From: Leisingera sp. NJS204
GTDB taxonomy: Bacteria > Pseudomonadota > Alphaproteobacteria > Rhodobacterales > Rhodobacteraceae
Reading direction: 5' to 3'
Assembly (NCBI RefSeq): GCF_004123675.1
Contig: NZ_CP035422.1
Coordinates: 1-64,000 of the forward strand
Length of the DNA stretch: 64,000 nt
The notes under the pieces are model-generated. The model made no database searches and was not told where the DNA came from. It saw only the letters and a list, made by a program, of their open reading frames with translations. The position numbers and the translations under genes were made by a program. Positions 17,631 to 26,536 of the stretch are shown piece after piece. Numbering within the stretch: position 1 is the first letter of the stretch; every line of letters begins with the position of its first letter.

Positions 17631-18204
17631 ACTCCCTCAGCGCGGCCGTGGCCTGCAGCTGCATCGCGTCTCGACGGCGGCGCAGAAGCAGATCGATCTC
17701 GTCCGCGGAATCCAGAATGAACCGCGCCAGCCCGCGCATCTGCGCGAGGCGCAATTCGGTGAACTCGGCACTCGTGCCCCCCACGGCCCCCTGCCCCCGC
17801 CGGTTGGCCTGCGTCATCTGCTTGGCAATCTGCGCGACCCCATTGCCGACCTCGTGCAGTGAAGCGCGGTAACGCGCCATCTCGGCTGCCATCTGCGCGT
17901 CCGGAACGAACACCCCGCCTGCCGCCTGAATGAGCCGCCGCAGCCCTTCGGCCCGGCTTTCGATTCCGGCCTCGGCCAGCACCTCGTCGAGCGCCGCAAG
18001 CTCCGCAGCCGTGACCTTCACACTGACCGCTGAGACCGGAATTGCGGCATCCGTCTGGCGCTCGGCATCGGCTTTGAGCGTGTACTGGATCGCCCGCACC
18101 GACACGCCAAACCGTTCTGCCAGCACTGAAGTGGAAACGCCTTCCGCAGCTTCGCGAACGATCTCCATGCGGTCCGCATCTGTGAGACGTTTTGAGCGCG
18201 ACAT
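17611..18204 (-). CDS. Relaxosome accessory protein (MobC-like with HTH)
   Basis: A 197-residue DNA-binding protein. Residues 1-50 form a homeodomain-like helix-turn-helix (RLTDADRMEIVREAAEGVS then LAERFGVSVRAIQYTLK). The middle contains VSVKVTAAELAALDEVLAEAGIESRAEGLRRLI, a ribbon-helix-helix/MobC-like segment, and the C-terminal helix EFTELRLAQMRGLARFI is typical of plasmid MobC proteins. It is the first gene of the relaxase operon and next to inverted-repeat-rich DNA, as expected for a protein that binds oriT. The exact family is uncertain. Confidence 0.8.
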   Translation of the reverse strand: MSRSKRLTDADRMEIVREAAEGVSTSVLAERFGVSVRAIQYTLKADAERQTDAAIPVSAVSVKVTAAELAALDEVLAEAGIESRAEGLRRLIQAAGGVFVPDAQMAAEMARYRASLHEVGNGVAQIAKQMTQANRRGQGAVGGTSAEFTELRLAQMRGLARFILDSADEIDLLLRRRRDAMQLQATAALREFAHAAE

Positions 18205-18244
18205 GCGAAGAAAGACCCCCTATTTCCTGCCACCTTCCACCAAG

Positions 18245-18300
18245 GCTGCCCCTACCTTACGATAATATACCAAGCTGTCAATTATATACTTACGTCGCAT
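18245..18300. other. AT-rich segment upstream of relaxosome operon, oriT candidate
   Basis: A short AT-rich island (about 18257-18294) in very GC-rich DNA, 50-90 bases upstream of the mobC-like gene. It contains two CTTACG repeats flanking ATAATATA / TTATATA runs, and a minus-strand TTGACA next to TATAAT-like bases. A relaxase origin or its promoter is expected here. No nic consensus I recognise is present, so oriT is inferred from position. Confidence 0.35.
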
Positions 18301-18427
18301 TCAGGCTCAGGCAGCCTTGGTGTCCGCTTCACGCCGCGGCCCGCAGGGACGCGGCTCTGCCGCCCTCACCACCGGGCGACCCACCTGTCCTAGGGGTCCC
18401 GTCCGCCAGCCCCGCCCGAGGGTCTGG

Positions 18428-18446
18428 CCGAACGCCAAGTGTTCGG
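18428..18446. repeat. Small inverted repeat
   Basis: CCGAAC (18428-18433) and GTTCGG (18441-18446) form a six-base stem with a seven-base loop in the non-coding GC-rich stretch beyond the relaxosome operon. Confidence 0.4.
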
Positions 18447-18497
18447 ACGGAACCGCGGGCGGGCGCAAACCCCACCGACAGGGCGGACAGGCAGGGT

Positions 18498-18583
18498 CAA
18501 GGAGGGCCAGATTTGGCTTGCCAAATCTCTGCCGCAAAAACCGGGAGGCCCTGGCCGATAGGTTTTTGCGGATGGCCCCCTTG
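18498..18583. repeat. Nested inverted repeats forming a three-way junction
   Basis: An outer stem (18498-18509 with 18573-18583, 11 pairs, one bulged A) encloses two inner hairpins. The first is GATTTGGC/GCCAAATC (18510-18517 and 18520-18527). The second is CCGCAAAAACC/GGTTTTTGCGG (18532-18542 and 18561-18571), which itself contains GGCC-CT-GGCC. The pairing is nearly perfect over 86 bases and lies in non-coding DNA (18301-18766) between the relaxosome operon and a small minus-strand gene. It could be an oriT-associated, single-strand-origin or structured-RNA element. Confidence 0.7.
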
Positions 18584-18766
18584 AGGCTGACTGGCCGGTC
18601 TGTCGCGGCCTGATCATTCCGGGGGGAGTGCGTCCGTTGAACGCGCAGGGACCGGCACCAAGGCGAGGTCGCTGCCGGCGATCACCCGCGCCGGAACCGG
18701 CATCCCTGGAACAGGGATCGGGCCGCCCCAAGATCGTCCTGGGGCGGCCCATCCTCGTCAGAGGAT

Positions 18767-18973
18767 TCAGTCCTGGGGATCTTTCGCGCTCGGCGGGAAC
18801 ATCACCAGCTCCGAGACCGCGACCGGGAAGTCGAGCTTGAGGCTGAAGAACTCCGAGCCGTCCCCGTTGCGGGTGTTGCGGAACATAGCGCCCACGCGCT
18901 GAAAGCGGGTGCGCTCCTGGCCATCGGTATCGGTGAACTTGACGGGGACGGTTGCGACGTAGTGGTTGGTCAT
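18767..18973 (-). CDS. Small conserved plasmid protein, unknown function
   Basis: A 68-residue protein (MTNHYVATVPVKFTDTDGQ) with RBS AAGGAG well placed before ATG 18973. It is predicted to be mostly beta-strand: VPVKFTD, RTRFQRVGAMF and FFSLKLDFPVAV. There is no signal peptide or membrane segment. It has the style of the small DUF736-like proteins carried by alphaproteobacterial conjugative elements (strand pattern with a GDGSEFFSLKLDFPV core), but I cannot place it in a named family. It stands alone between structured non-coding stretches. Confidence 0.7.
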   Translation of the reverse strand: MTNHYVATVPVKFTDTDGQERTRFQRVGAMFRNTRNGDGSEFFSLKLDFPVAVSELVMFPPSAKDPQD

Positions 18974-19030
18974 TTGGGTTACTCCTTGTTGCGATGGGGA
19001 TCACCCGGCACGGGGGCAAGAGGCTCGGTC

Positions 19031-19087
19031 GCAAGCGCAAATGCGGAGGGTCCGCGGCTTTGCCGTGGAAGCCGTATTTGTGCTTGC
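19031..19087 (+). ncRNA. Long hairpin, plus-strand structured RNA or ssDNA element
   Basis: Bases 19031-19057 and 19063-19087 fold into a 16-bp stem, a small internal loop (four against two bases), a 7-bp stem and a five-base loop CTTTG. The only non-Watson-Crick pairs are three G opposite T (37/81, 43/75, 54/66). These pair as G-U in plus-strand RNA but would be C-A mismatches on the other strand. No T-run follows, so it is not a classical terminator. Confidence 0.5.
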
Positions 19088-19512
19088 CGAAGCGTGAGCT
19101 GAGGGCACGGACGGGCCGACCCCGTGCGATCCACATCGATGAGCAAAAAGGAGTGATCCGGATGACCCCTTACATCACGCCGACGCCGTCATCTGCGTCC
19201 TCGTCCCGCCGCTCCTGGCCGGGGTGCTCACGGAGCCCGCCCGCGTGGGTTCGATGTTCCGAAACACGCCCCGAGGGACGTGCAGGGCTTCAGCCTAAAG
19301 TGCGACGGCTCGACCCCTTGCGTCTTGTGCTGCGAACGATGTGCGTGAGGTGCGCACCATCCCCAGCCCGTACCGATGCGGATGGGCCGCACTCTGACGG
19401 ACCGGGTAGAGGGATAACGGTACTGGACGCCACGAGCTGCCGATCACGCGTGACCGACCGCACGCACCATGAGACATGACGAAAGGGCCGCGCCAAGCGC
19501 GACCCCCTCTCT
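19088..19512. other. Non-coding GC-rich stretch
   Basis: I see no convincing gene here. Open frames on both strands overlap one another and have low-complexity Arg/Pro/Ser composition. A Shine-Dalgarno-like AAAAGGAG precedes an ATG at 19162, but the encoded peptide is not protein-like. Confidence 0.5.
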
Positions 19513-20442
19513 TCAATTCTGCGACGCCTTCTTCGCCGGGTCCGCAACCCGCATGACCGTCAGACCTTTCGCTTCCGCCTTCTGCCCGAGGTTCAGCGCG
19601 ACTCCGTTGCCGCCGAAGAGTACAACCCCCGTCGCCGCGAACTTGTCGTCCAGCATTTCGTCGTTGCACTTGAACGGTGCCGCCCGCCCATGCGCGGACC
19701 AGCGCGGATCGAAGCGCGCCTGTGCTATCCCGCGTGCTCGGGCCCACCGGGCCGCAATCATCTCTGCCCCGTGCTTGCCGCCCTTGTGGCAGAGGAAGAT
19801 CTCCTGGTTGCGGTTCTGCTTGATCCGTTCGCGAACCTTGTCGAGCGTGTTGAAGATCACATCGACATCGGTCCAGTCGGTGGCGCCTGAGACGATCAGG
19901 GGCACCCCCGCGACTTTCGACTTCTCGGCGGTTTCACGGTCGTGCTGCTCCAGGAGCTGCCGTGCCTCGAAGACCGCCCCGGTCTCCTGCGCCCGGACGC
20001 TTGCGCGCGACCCGGCTGCCGGGATGAAGGCGTGGCCCGTCTCGATCTCGTAGCATTCCGCCGCCGCCTCGCTCATCACCTCGATAGCGCTGACAATCTC
20101 GCGCAGCTGCAGAAAGCGCGCCTGCGCCTCGTCGAGCGCGGTCTCGGCGATCTCCGATCCGTCGTGGGATTTTGCCAGCGCGCCGATCTTGTCGGCGGTG
20201 CGGTCGACCTCCTTGCCAAGCGCCACCTTGCGGCGCTGCAGGATCGTGGCGAGCCCATGGGCCAGCGGTTCGATCTCTGCTTCAAGCCCGGTCCCGCGCA
20301 GCTGACCGAGCAAAGCCTCGAAGCTCTCGCGGATGATGTGGTCGCTCAGGATGTGATCTTCCGGGATCGGCAGGTGGGCGTCCTTCTCGGTCAGTCCGAA
20401 AAGCTCGATGGTCTCGTAGGTGTTCGCAGTGTCGTAAGCCAT
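19513..20442 (-). CDS. DUF2493 (SLOG-fold) protein
   Basis: A 309-residue protein starting at ATG 20442 (MAYDTANTYETIELFG); a longer frame adds 17 unlikely residues. Residues 1-180 are helical and acidic. Residues 185-309 carry a DUF2493/YspA-like SLOG domain with GVPLIVSGATDWTDVDVI, EIFLCHKGGKHGAEMIAARWARARG and a terminal ATGVVLFGGNGVALNLGQKA. SLOG domains bind nucleotides or nucleotide-derived ligands. This two-part architecture is common on conjugative elements of Rhizobiales and Rhodobacterales, but no function is established. It is transcribed alone; both flanks are non-coding. Confidence 0.85.
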   Translation of the reverse strand: MAYDTANTYETIELFGLTEKDAHLPIPEDHILSDHIIRESFEALLGQLRGTGLEAEIEPLAHGLATILQRRKVALGKEVDRTADKIGALAKSHDGSEIAETALDEAQARFLQLREIVSAIEVMSEAAAECYEIETGHAFIPAAGSRASVRAQETGAVFEARQLLEQHDRETAEKSKVAGVPLIVSGATDWTDVDVIFNTLDKVRERIKQNRNQEIFLCHKGGKHGAEMIAARWARARGIAQARFDPRWSAHGRAAPFKCNDEMLDDKFAATGVVLFGGNGVALNLGQKAEAKGLTVMRVADPAKKASQN

Positions 20443-21358
20443 GTCTGGTCTCCAGTGTTCGGTTGCAAGGCCACCACGTGAGTGTGGGGGCATGGCCGAA
20501 TGTCTGGTTTCCGAATCTGCCCGGGTCAGGGACGGCGCAGCCGCCGGCTTGCCGGGCGCAAAAGTTTTCCGCGTGCAGCAACTGACACATGCGCGCCCTC
20601 ACGCACGGGACCGCCCCAAGCCACAGGCCCCGTCCTCGCCGAAAAGTTTTGCGATCCTTGACGCGGGCTGATTTGGGGGCCATCCGGAGGATATGCTTCC
20701 ACGCTCATGTGTGTGTGTTTTGACGGTAGGTTTGCCCGACACGAGCAGGCAAACGGCCCGACCGGACGCGGGAGACGGATGCAGCGGCGGGATCGTTTTG
20801 CCCCGCAAAACAGACCAGAGCGCAATCCGGCGGAGCGGCCAGGGAGAGACGTGCTCGCGAGGCGGGCAAACCGGGACGCCGGGTGCGACGCCGCGGTGAG
20901 GCCGCATGGCCGAATGCGCGACGGACCGAAGGGCCGTTCTCCCCTGCGACACGCGAAGCCGAGCTGGGGAGGCCGCAAGGCATAAGCCAAGGTTGATGTG
21001 CAGGCGACTACGCTGCAGAATACACGGATTACTTTTCGAAGCACTCCACGTGATGGGCCGGGAACGGACTGGCGGCTTCATGGCAATGAATGCAAATAAG
21101 GGGACATCCCTCGTTGCCATGGTTCGGTCCTCCCGAAATTCTACACCTAGGGAGCGACGCATTGGACTGCCCCTTTCACGGTAGACAAGCCCTGCCTCAT
21201 AAGGTGGGTTTGGATGGGTGACGCAGTTGTCTTGCTTTTGTCAGCTTGGTGACATTCGCGCCGTTGCGAGCATCAGTTTTGTGTCAACCGGCGACGAATT
21301 TACCTTCCCGAACACAACCAATGATTGCTATCATCTTCGCAGCTTACAGGGGGACTGG
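20443..21358. other. Non-coding junction region with hairpins
   Basis: No supported gene was found; overlapping frames on both strands are Arg-rich shadows. Perfect hairpins GTTTGCC/GGCAAAC (20730-20736 and 20748-20754) and GTTTTGC/GCAAAAC (20795-20801 and 20805-20811) are present, as are two similar AAAAGTTTT-centred words near 20557-20580 and 20638-20655. Base composition falls from very GC-rich to near-balanced after about 20990, marking the left edge of the defence cassette. No tRNA or obvious attachment repeat was seen. Confidence 0.5.
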
Positions 21359-23449
21359 ATGCGTCTAGGTAGTATATCCATTCGAAATTTTCGGCGCCTG
21401 AATGATGTGTCCGTTGATTTCGAAAGCAAGGAAACTGTTTTTGTTGGCCCGAACAACAGCGGCAAGACTTCTGCGACGGCTGCCATTCGAAGCTTTCTCG
21501 GGAACCGGGAATTCAAGATTCATGACTTCTCCATTCTCGCAATTGCCTCTATCGACGCATACGCTCCAAGGAACGAATCCAGCCTACCTCAAATAGAACT
21601 TGATCTCTGGTTTCACATCGATCCGGACTCAATTGCGTTCGGTCGGGTCTTTGCCCTGGCAACGAGCCTTTCCGCTGATTTCTCGGAAATCGGGATGCGC
21701 TGCTCGTTCGCTGCGGATGACGCAGCAGAACTCTGGAAGCATTACGATGCAGCTTTCCCGACAAAGGAAGACGGTACCCGCAAGCGCCCTTTGAGCTTCT
21801 TCCTTGGAATGGAAGGCAACTTGAAAAAGTATTTTGGCATCAAGGTGTCCTCGCTGGAAAAGCTGGAAGAGGAATTCGTGGCAACGGCACTCTCCGCGCA
21901 AGAAGGCAAGAAGATTGTCCATTCTCTGCTGCGCGTCGATTTCGTTGATGCCCAGCGAAATATTGACGACGAGAATGCCGCGAGGAGCAACAGACTGTCA
22001 GACGCCTTTGCGACGTATTACCGGAGAAACCTGGAGCAGGCGGAACTGGCCGAAGAAGCTGTAGCGATCATTGAACAGAATAATGAAAATCTGACTAGGC
22101 ACTACGACGAACGCTTCAGACCCCTGATGACAATGATCGGAGGTCTTGGCCTTCCCTCCGACAACGACCGCGCGATGAAGGTCGTTTCGACACTCAGTTC
22201 GGAGGTTGCGTTACGCGGTAACACCGAACTCTTCTACGTCGATGCCAGCACCAGCCATGAGCTACCCGAGGCCTATAACGGACTGGGTTTCAAGAACCTG
22301 GTGTTCATGGCCATTCAGGTCGATCATTTTTATCGGCAATGGCTCGCGACCGAAGACAACCGTCCGCTGTGCCAGATGATCTTTATCGAAGAACCGGAAG
22401 TGCATTTGCACGCTCAGGTCCAACAAACATTCATTCGCCAGATGTGGGACGTGCTCACCGCTGACGCACCAGAAGGCGAAAGCAAGCCCCAGCTCACAAT
22501 CACGACCCACTCGTCGCACATCCTGGATACCGTGGATTTCTCAAAAATCCGCTACTTCCGTCGGTGCCATATCAACGGTGAACAGGATGGAGTGACCTAT
22601 CAGGGAACGACCGTGCACAGCCTTCGCCAATTTCAACCTGAGCCACTTGAATTGGGCGGCGATATGATTGAACCAGAGGAATCACTTTCCTTTCTCAAAA
22701 AATATCTGAGACTTACGCATTGCGACTTGTTCTTCTCCGATGCTGCCATACTCGTTGAGGGGTCTGCGGAAAAACTGCTTTTGCCGCGCATGATTGACAT
22801 ATCGGCGCAGAATCTGAACAAAAAGTATCTGACCATTCTGGAGGTAGGTGGCGCTTATGGGATGCGCTTCGCCGGATTGTTGGAATTCCTCGAAATTCCC
22901 TATTTGGTCATCACCGATATCGACTCCGTTGATCCCGCGAGAAACCGGGCGAGTTGCGTCGCTACCCATCCGGGAGCCGTTTCGTCGAATGCGACTCTGG
23001 GGTATTTCTTTGGAGAGACGAGAGTCGCCGAACTCTCCGGCAACACCTTTGACGATTGTCTGCAAGCTGAAGGGATGCGTTTTGTCGCCTATCAAAAGCC
23101 AGTAGAAGTTAACCGTCAGGACAATGCTCAAACCTTCCACGGGCGAACCCTTGAAGAAGCCTTTGTCTTCGAAAACCTCGACCACTTCCATGCCGATGGA
23201 CTCAGTATCGGCATTGACTTGCCGGATGGTCGAGCCGAATTGCAAGAGGCCGTCTGGCGACGCATTAAAAGCGATACTTTCAAAAAAACAGAATTTGCTA
23301 TGGATGTCCTTGCCTTCGAAATACCGGCAGGCGGGGACGAAGAAGCGAATGCGGGAGAGAACCGGGACTGGAATGTTCCCCACTACATCGACGAAGGCCT
23401 AAAATGGCTGGAGACACGTCTCTCCCAAAACCTGGGAGCCGGCGAATGA
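21359..23449 (+). CDS. OLD-family ATPase/TOPRIM nuclease (GajA-like)
   Basis: A 696-residue protein with an N-terminal ABC-type ATPase and a C-terminal TOPRIM nuclease domain. The start is ATG 21359 with RBS AGGGGGA; an earlier in-frame start at 21218 adds 47 residues that do not fit the family, because RLGSISIRNFRRL is the normal beginning. Walker A is GPNNSGKT (about 30-37). The signature/Walker B region is MIFIEEPEVHLHAQVQ (about 340), then ITTHSSHILD. The TOPRIM acidic motif is AAILVEGSAEKLLLP (about 462-476) with ITDIDSVD downstream. It overlaps the helicase gene by ATGA. This two-gene layout matches Gabija, where GajA nicks phage DNA when nucleotides are depleted. Confidence 0.85.
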   Translation: MRLGSISIRNFRRLNDVSVDFESKETVFVGPNNSGKTSATAAIRSFLGNREFKIHDFSILAIASIDAYAPRNESSLPQIELDLWFHIDPDSIAFGRVFALATSLSADFSEIGMRCSFAADDAAELWKHYDAAFPTKEDGTRKRPLSFFLGMEGNLKKYFGIKVSSLEKLEEEFVATALSAQEGKKIVHSLLRVDFVDAQRNIDDENAARSNRLSDAFATYYRRNLEQAELAEEAVAIIEQNNENLTRHYDERFRPLMTMIGGLGLPSDNDRAMKVVSTLSSEVALRGNTELFYVDASTSHELPEAYNGLGFKNLVFMAIQVDHFYRQWLATEDNRPLCQMIFIEEPEVHLHAQVQQTFIRQMWDVLTADAPEGESKPQLTITTHSSHILDTVDFSKIRYFRRCHINGEQDGVTYQGTTVHSLRQFQPEPLELGGDMIEPEESLSFLKKYLRLTHCDLFFSDAAILVEGSAEKLLLPRMIDISAQNLNKKYLTILEVGGAYGMRFAGLLEFLEIPYLVITDIDSVDPARNRASCVATHPGAVSSNATLGYFFGETRVAELSGNTFDDCLQAEGMRFVAYQKPVEVNRQDNAQTFHGRTLEEAFVFENLDHFHADGLSIGIDLPDGRAELQEAVWRRIKSDTFKKTEFAMDVLAFEIPAGGDEEANAGENRDWNVPHYIDEGLKWLETRLSQNLGAGE

Positions 23450-25290
23450 CGGCAGAACTCAAGCCAACTGAGGCCGATAAGAAAATTGCTGAGTGCATCG
23501 CCAAGGACGTTTCATTTTCGGTTATCGCAGGCGCTGGTTCAGGCAAAACCACATCGCTCGTTGAAGCTCTGAAAGGAATCCAGAGGTCCCGTGGAAACGA
23601 GCTTCGGAAAAACGGTCAGCGCGTGGTGTGTATCACATACACAAACCGTGCCGTTGGAGTGATTTCGTCGCGTCTAGGTTTCGATGACCTCTTTTACGTT
23701 TCCACTCTGCACGGGTTCCTTTGGGCGGAAATCGCGCGCTTCCAGGATGCTATTCGGGAGACCCTTCGTGATGCGATCGTCCCGCAACATATGGAAAAGG
23801 CCCGCGAGAAAGACAACGGGGGGACGTCTCAGGCCGCTCAAAAAGCGAGGAAAGACCTTGAGCGCCTGACTGCCCAACTTGCTGCGCTAAACGCGCATAA
23901 ACCGCCGATATGCTACGAAGAAACCGTTATCAGCGACTATTCCAAATGTGTCCTGAACCATGATGATGTTATTGACGTCGCGGCCTATCTAATCACGAAC
24001 AAACCACTCTTGCGCAAAGGCCTCGGGTTCAAATACCCCTACATCTTTGTCGATGAAGCTCAAGACACCTTCCCGCAGGTCGTCGAGGCGCTCAATGCTG
24101 TGTGCGCGGACGAAGGTTTACCAATCGTCGGATATTTCGGCGATCCGATGCAGCAGATTTACGATAAGCGTGCCGGAGGTTTTGCCGGTCCAAAAGGCTC
24201 CGAAAAGATTCCGAAGGAAGAGAATTTTCGAAGCTCAACCTCGGTGATCGACCTTCTCAACAACTTCAGAACCGATCTGAAGCAGGTTCCGGGTGGGAAG
24301 AACTCCGACGTTAAGGGCAGCGTCTTGATTACGATCGCGCAGGCTCCCGACCCTGCCGGTCCACGGAAAACCTATACCTCTGAACAACTCGATGAGGTAA
24401 CGGCGAAGTTCGAGGAAGCCGTTGAACAATGGGGATGGACCGATATTACTCCTGTAAAGAACCTTTTTCTGGCACGCCAGATGATCGCCCGGAGGCTCGG
24501 ATTCGTTACACTGCACAAGCTCTTTACAGGTGACTATTCGTCGTCCAGATCCCAATCCGACTATGAAGACGGCACGCACTATCTTCTCAAGCCCTTTGTG
24601 GACGGCATTTTTTCTTTGGTCGATGCATCCCGCAACAACTATCCTAAGAAGCTGATTGAAACACTCCGAAGAATAAGCCCTGCTTTTGACGACACTGGAG
24701 CGAACAAGAGCAAAACCCTCAAACAGATGCTCGAGGAAGCCTCAAAACACGCCGCTGCTTTGGCAGAAAAATGGGAAGGCAATACGGTCAAAGAAATTCT
24801 GGAATACTGTAGCGCGAACGCGCTTTATCCAATTTCGGACCGCCTTGCAGGTCAGTTGGCTCGCGCTCCCCGCCAAGCTTATGACTCCGGCAATGAGGAT
24901 CACCAAAGGGAAAAAGGAGATTGGCTGGCTGATGAATTCTTCAAGCTGAAGGCTGACGAACTCGAAAAGTACATCGAATTTCTGGATGAGAATTCTCCTT
25001 TCAGTACGCAGCACGGCTCGAAAGGCGAAGAGTATGAAAACGTGCTGGTCATGATCGACGATATCGAGGCAGCCTGGAATACCTACAGCTTTTCGAAAGT
25101 TCTGACCCCTGGTGTCGCGGGCAATCCGACCGACCGGCAGCAAGAACTTACTCAAAAGCTGGCTTATGTCTGTTTTTCACGGGCGGAAGTGAACCTTAGG
25201 ATTTTGATGTTTTCGAAAGCCGCGGAAGCGGCCAAAAAAGAACTGGTTGAGCGCGGTTTGTTCCAGGACAGCCAGGTTTCAATTTTATAG
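23446..25290 (+). CDS. UvrD-like helicase (GajB-like)
   Basis: A 614-residue superfamily 1 helicase starting at ATG 23446, in the ATGA overlap with the nuclease gene. Motif I is IAGAGSGKTTSL (about 27-38), motif Ia ITYTNRAVGVI, motif II FVDEAQD (about 200), motif III YFGDPMQQIYD, motif V QHGSKGEEYENVLVM (about 522), motif VI YVCFSRAEV (about 573). GajB partners sense DNA ends and stimulate GajA. The protein is longer than Bacillus GajB (494 residues), with additional sequence between motifs IV and V. About 67 bases separate it from the next cassette gene, in the same direction. Confidence 0.85.
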   Translation: MTAELKPTEADKKIAECIAKDVSFSVIAGAGSGKTTSLVEALKGIQRSRGNELRKNGQRVVCITYTNRAVGVISSRLGFDDLFYVSTLHGFLWAEIARFQDAIRETLRDAIVPQHMEKAREKDNGGTSQAAQKARKDLERLTAQLAALNAHKPPICYEETVISDYSKCVLNHDDVIDVAAYLITNKPLLRKGLGFKYPYIFVDEAQDTFPQVVEALNAVCADEGLPIVGYFGDPMQQIYDKRAGGFAGPKGSEKIPKEENFRSSTSVIDLLNNFRTDLKQVPGGKNSDVKGSVLITIAQAPDPAGPRKTYTSEQLDEVTAKFEEAVEQWGWTDITPVKNLFLARQMIARRLGFVTLHKLFTGDYSSSRSQSDYEDGTHYLLKPFVDGIFSLVDASRNNYPKKLIETLRRISPAFDDTGANKSKTLKQMLEEASKHAAALAEKWEGNTVKEILEYCSANALYPISDRLAGQLARAPRQAYDSGNEDHQREKGDWLADEFFKLKADELEKYIEFLDENSPFSTQHGSKGEEYENVLVMIDDIEAAWNTYSFSKVLTPGVAGNPTDRQQELTQKLAYVCFSRAEVNLRILMFSKAAEAAKKELVERGLFQDSQVSIL

Positions 25291-25357
25291 GTACCGGACA
25301 GATCCTTATGCAGATTCATTTTTTCACATCGATCGTTTTCAGGAAGATTTAAAATCT

Positions 25358-26536
25358 ATGCGTGTCCTCGTTTCAGCCGACATTCATCTCGGGTCGCCGA
25401 TTCGCTCGACCGCGATGCGCAATCCGGATCTGGGTGACCATCTGAAACAGGCAAGTCGGGACACGTTCATTCGCATTGTTGATCTGGCAATCTCGGAAAG
25501 TGTCGATGCACTGGTTCTCGCTGGCGACATCTTTGATAATGACCAACCAGACCTGAAGTCCCGGGCATTTCTGATCTCGCAATTGGCACGCGCCGCTGAC
25601 GCGGGTGTTCCCACAGTACTGATCCGTGGCAACCACGATGCCCTTCTCGATCACCGAGCCCACGGTAACCTGGGTCCGAATATTCATTTGCTGCACAAGA
25701 ACGAGCCCAGCGTGGAAATCGGTGGCGTGTGGTTCCACGGACTGTCTTTCGACACGGCGCATGTCTCAAAAAGCTTCCTGCCCGACTACCCGGCGCCGGT
25801 GGCTGGCCGGAAAAACGTCGGACTGATGCATACGTCGCTGGATGGCTCGCCAGGTCACGATCCCTATGCTCCCTGCTCCGAGCAGGATCTGCTGGCACAT
25901 GGCTATGACCTTTGGTGCCTCGGCCACATCCATGCCCCCTTTGAGCGCACATCAGGCCCAGTTCTCGCTGTCATGCCGGGCATTCCGCAACCACGCCACT
26001 TCGGAGAACTTACCGGCGGTACGGTCGCGATTGTCGAGCTTGATGATGACACTCCGAATATCGAACGGCATCGGGTTGGACATCTGAGATTCACCGAATG
26101 CGCTTTGGATCTCAGTAAATCTTCAGATGTTCAGGAAGTTTTGAGCGCGCTTCGGTGTGCACTCCAAGGGGTGCAGCATCCAGAACACCGCATAGCGGTG
26201 CGTCTGCAGGTGGCCACAGGCCACCATACTGCTGAGACACTGACGGCCCTTGCGAACGAATTGTTCGATGACATCGAGCGCGTGTTTATCGACAAAATCA
26301 AAGTGGTTGCCCCCAAACAACTGATCGACGCAAAGGCGGATGACCTAGTGCGCCTGATGCGGGCCGAGCTCACCGAACCGGGCTTCCAGCTGGCCACCAA
26401 AGAGATCCTCGAAGAACTCAGAAACGCAATGCCCCGTGAAATTGCCGACGAATTATCTGAAGACGCCTTGGATGACCTTTTGGAGGAGGCCGTTACTGAA
26501 GTTACGCTGTCTCTGCACTCAGGAGCCGCGGAATGA
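25358..26536 (+). CDS. Mre11/SbcD-like (YhaO-type) DNA exonuclease subunit
   Basis: A 392-residue calcineurin-like phosphoesterase. The start is ATG 25358 with AGGAAG upstream; the longer frame from 25247 overlaps the helicase gene. The metal-binding motifs are in order: LVSADIHLGSP, LAGDIFDND, LIRGNHDAL, LMHTSLDG and CLGHIHAPF. The last 120 residues (capping and C-terminal region) are helical and acidic, as in the YhaO family that partners with a Rad50-like ATPase. It overlaps the next gene by four bases. Known YhaO/SbcD partners process DNA ends; here the setting suggests antiphage defence or DNA repair linked to it. Confidence 0.88.
   Translation: MRVLVSADIHLGSPIRSTAMRNPDLGDHLKQASRDTFIRIVDLAISESVDALVLAGDIFDNDQPDLKSRAFLISQLARAADAGVPTVLIRGNHDALLDHRAHGNLGPNIHLLHKNEPSVEIGGVWFHGLSFDTAHVSKSFLPDYPAPVAGRKNVGLMHTSLDGSPGHDPYAPCSEQDLLAHGYDLWCLGHIHAPFERTSGPVLAVMPGIPQPRHFGELTGGTVAIVELDDDTPNIERHRVGHLRFTECALDLSKSSDVQEVLSALRCALQGVQHPEHRIAVRLQVATGHHTAETLTALANELFDDIERVFIDKIKVVAPKQLIDAKADDLVRLMRAELTEPGFQLATKEILEELRNAMPREIADELSEDALDDLLEEAVTEVTLSLHSGAAE

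Noticed and set aside
18390-19136. 248-codon minus-strand open frame across non-coding DNA
   Set aside because: It runs through the nested palindromes and contains the real 68-residue gene in another frame; composition is Arg/Pro-rich and not protein-like.
20990-21200. tRNA or attachment site at the left edge of the defence cassette
   Set aside because: No cloverleaf fold and no matching direct repeat was found at the right edge near 29940-30100.
21218-21358. Longer start for the GajA-like gene
   Set aside because: The additional 47 residues are atypical, and a good Shine-Dalgarno precedes ATG 21359, where the family's normal N-terminus begins.
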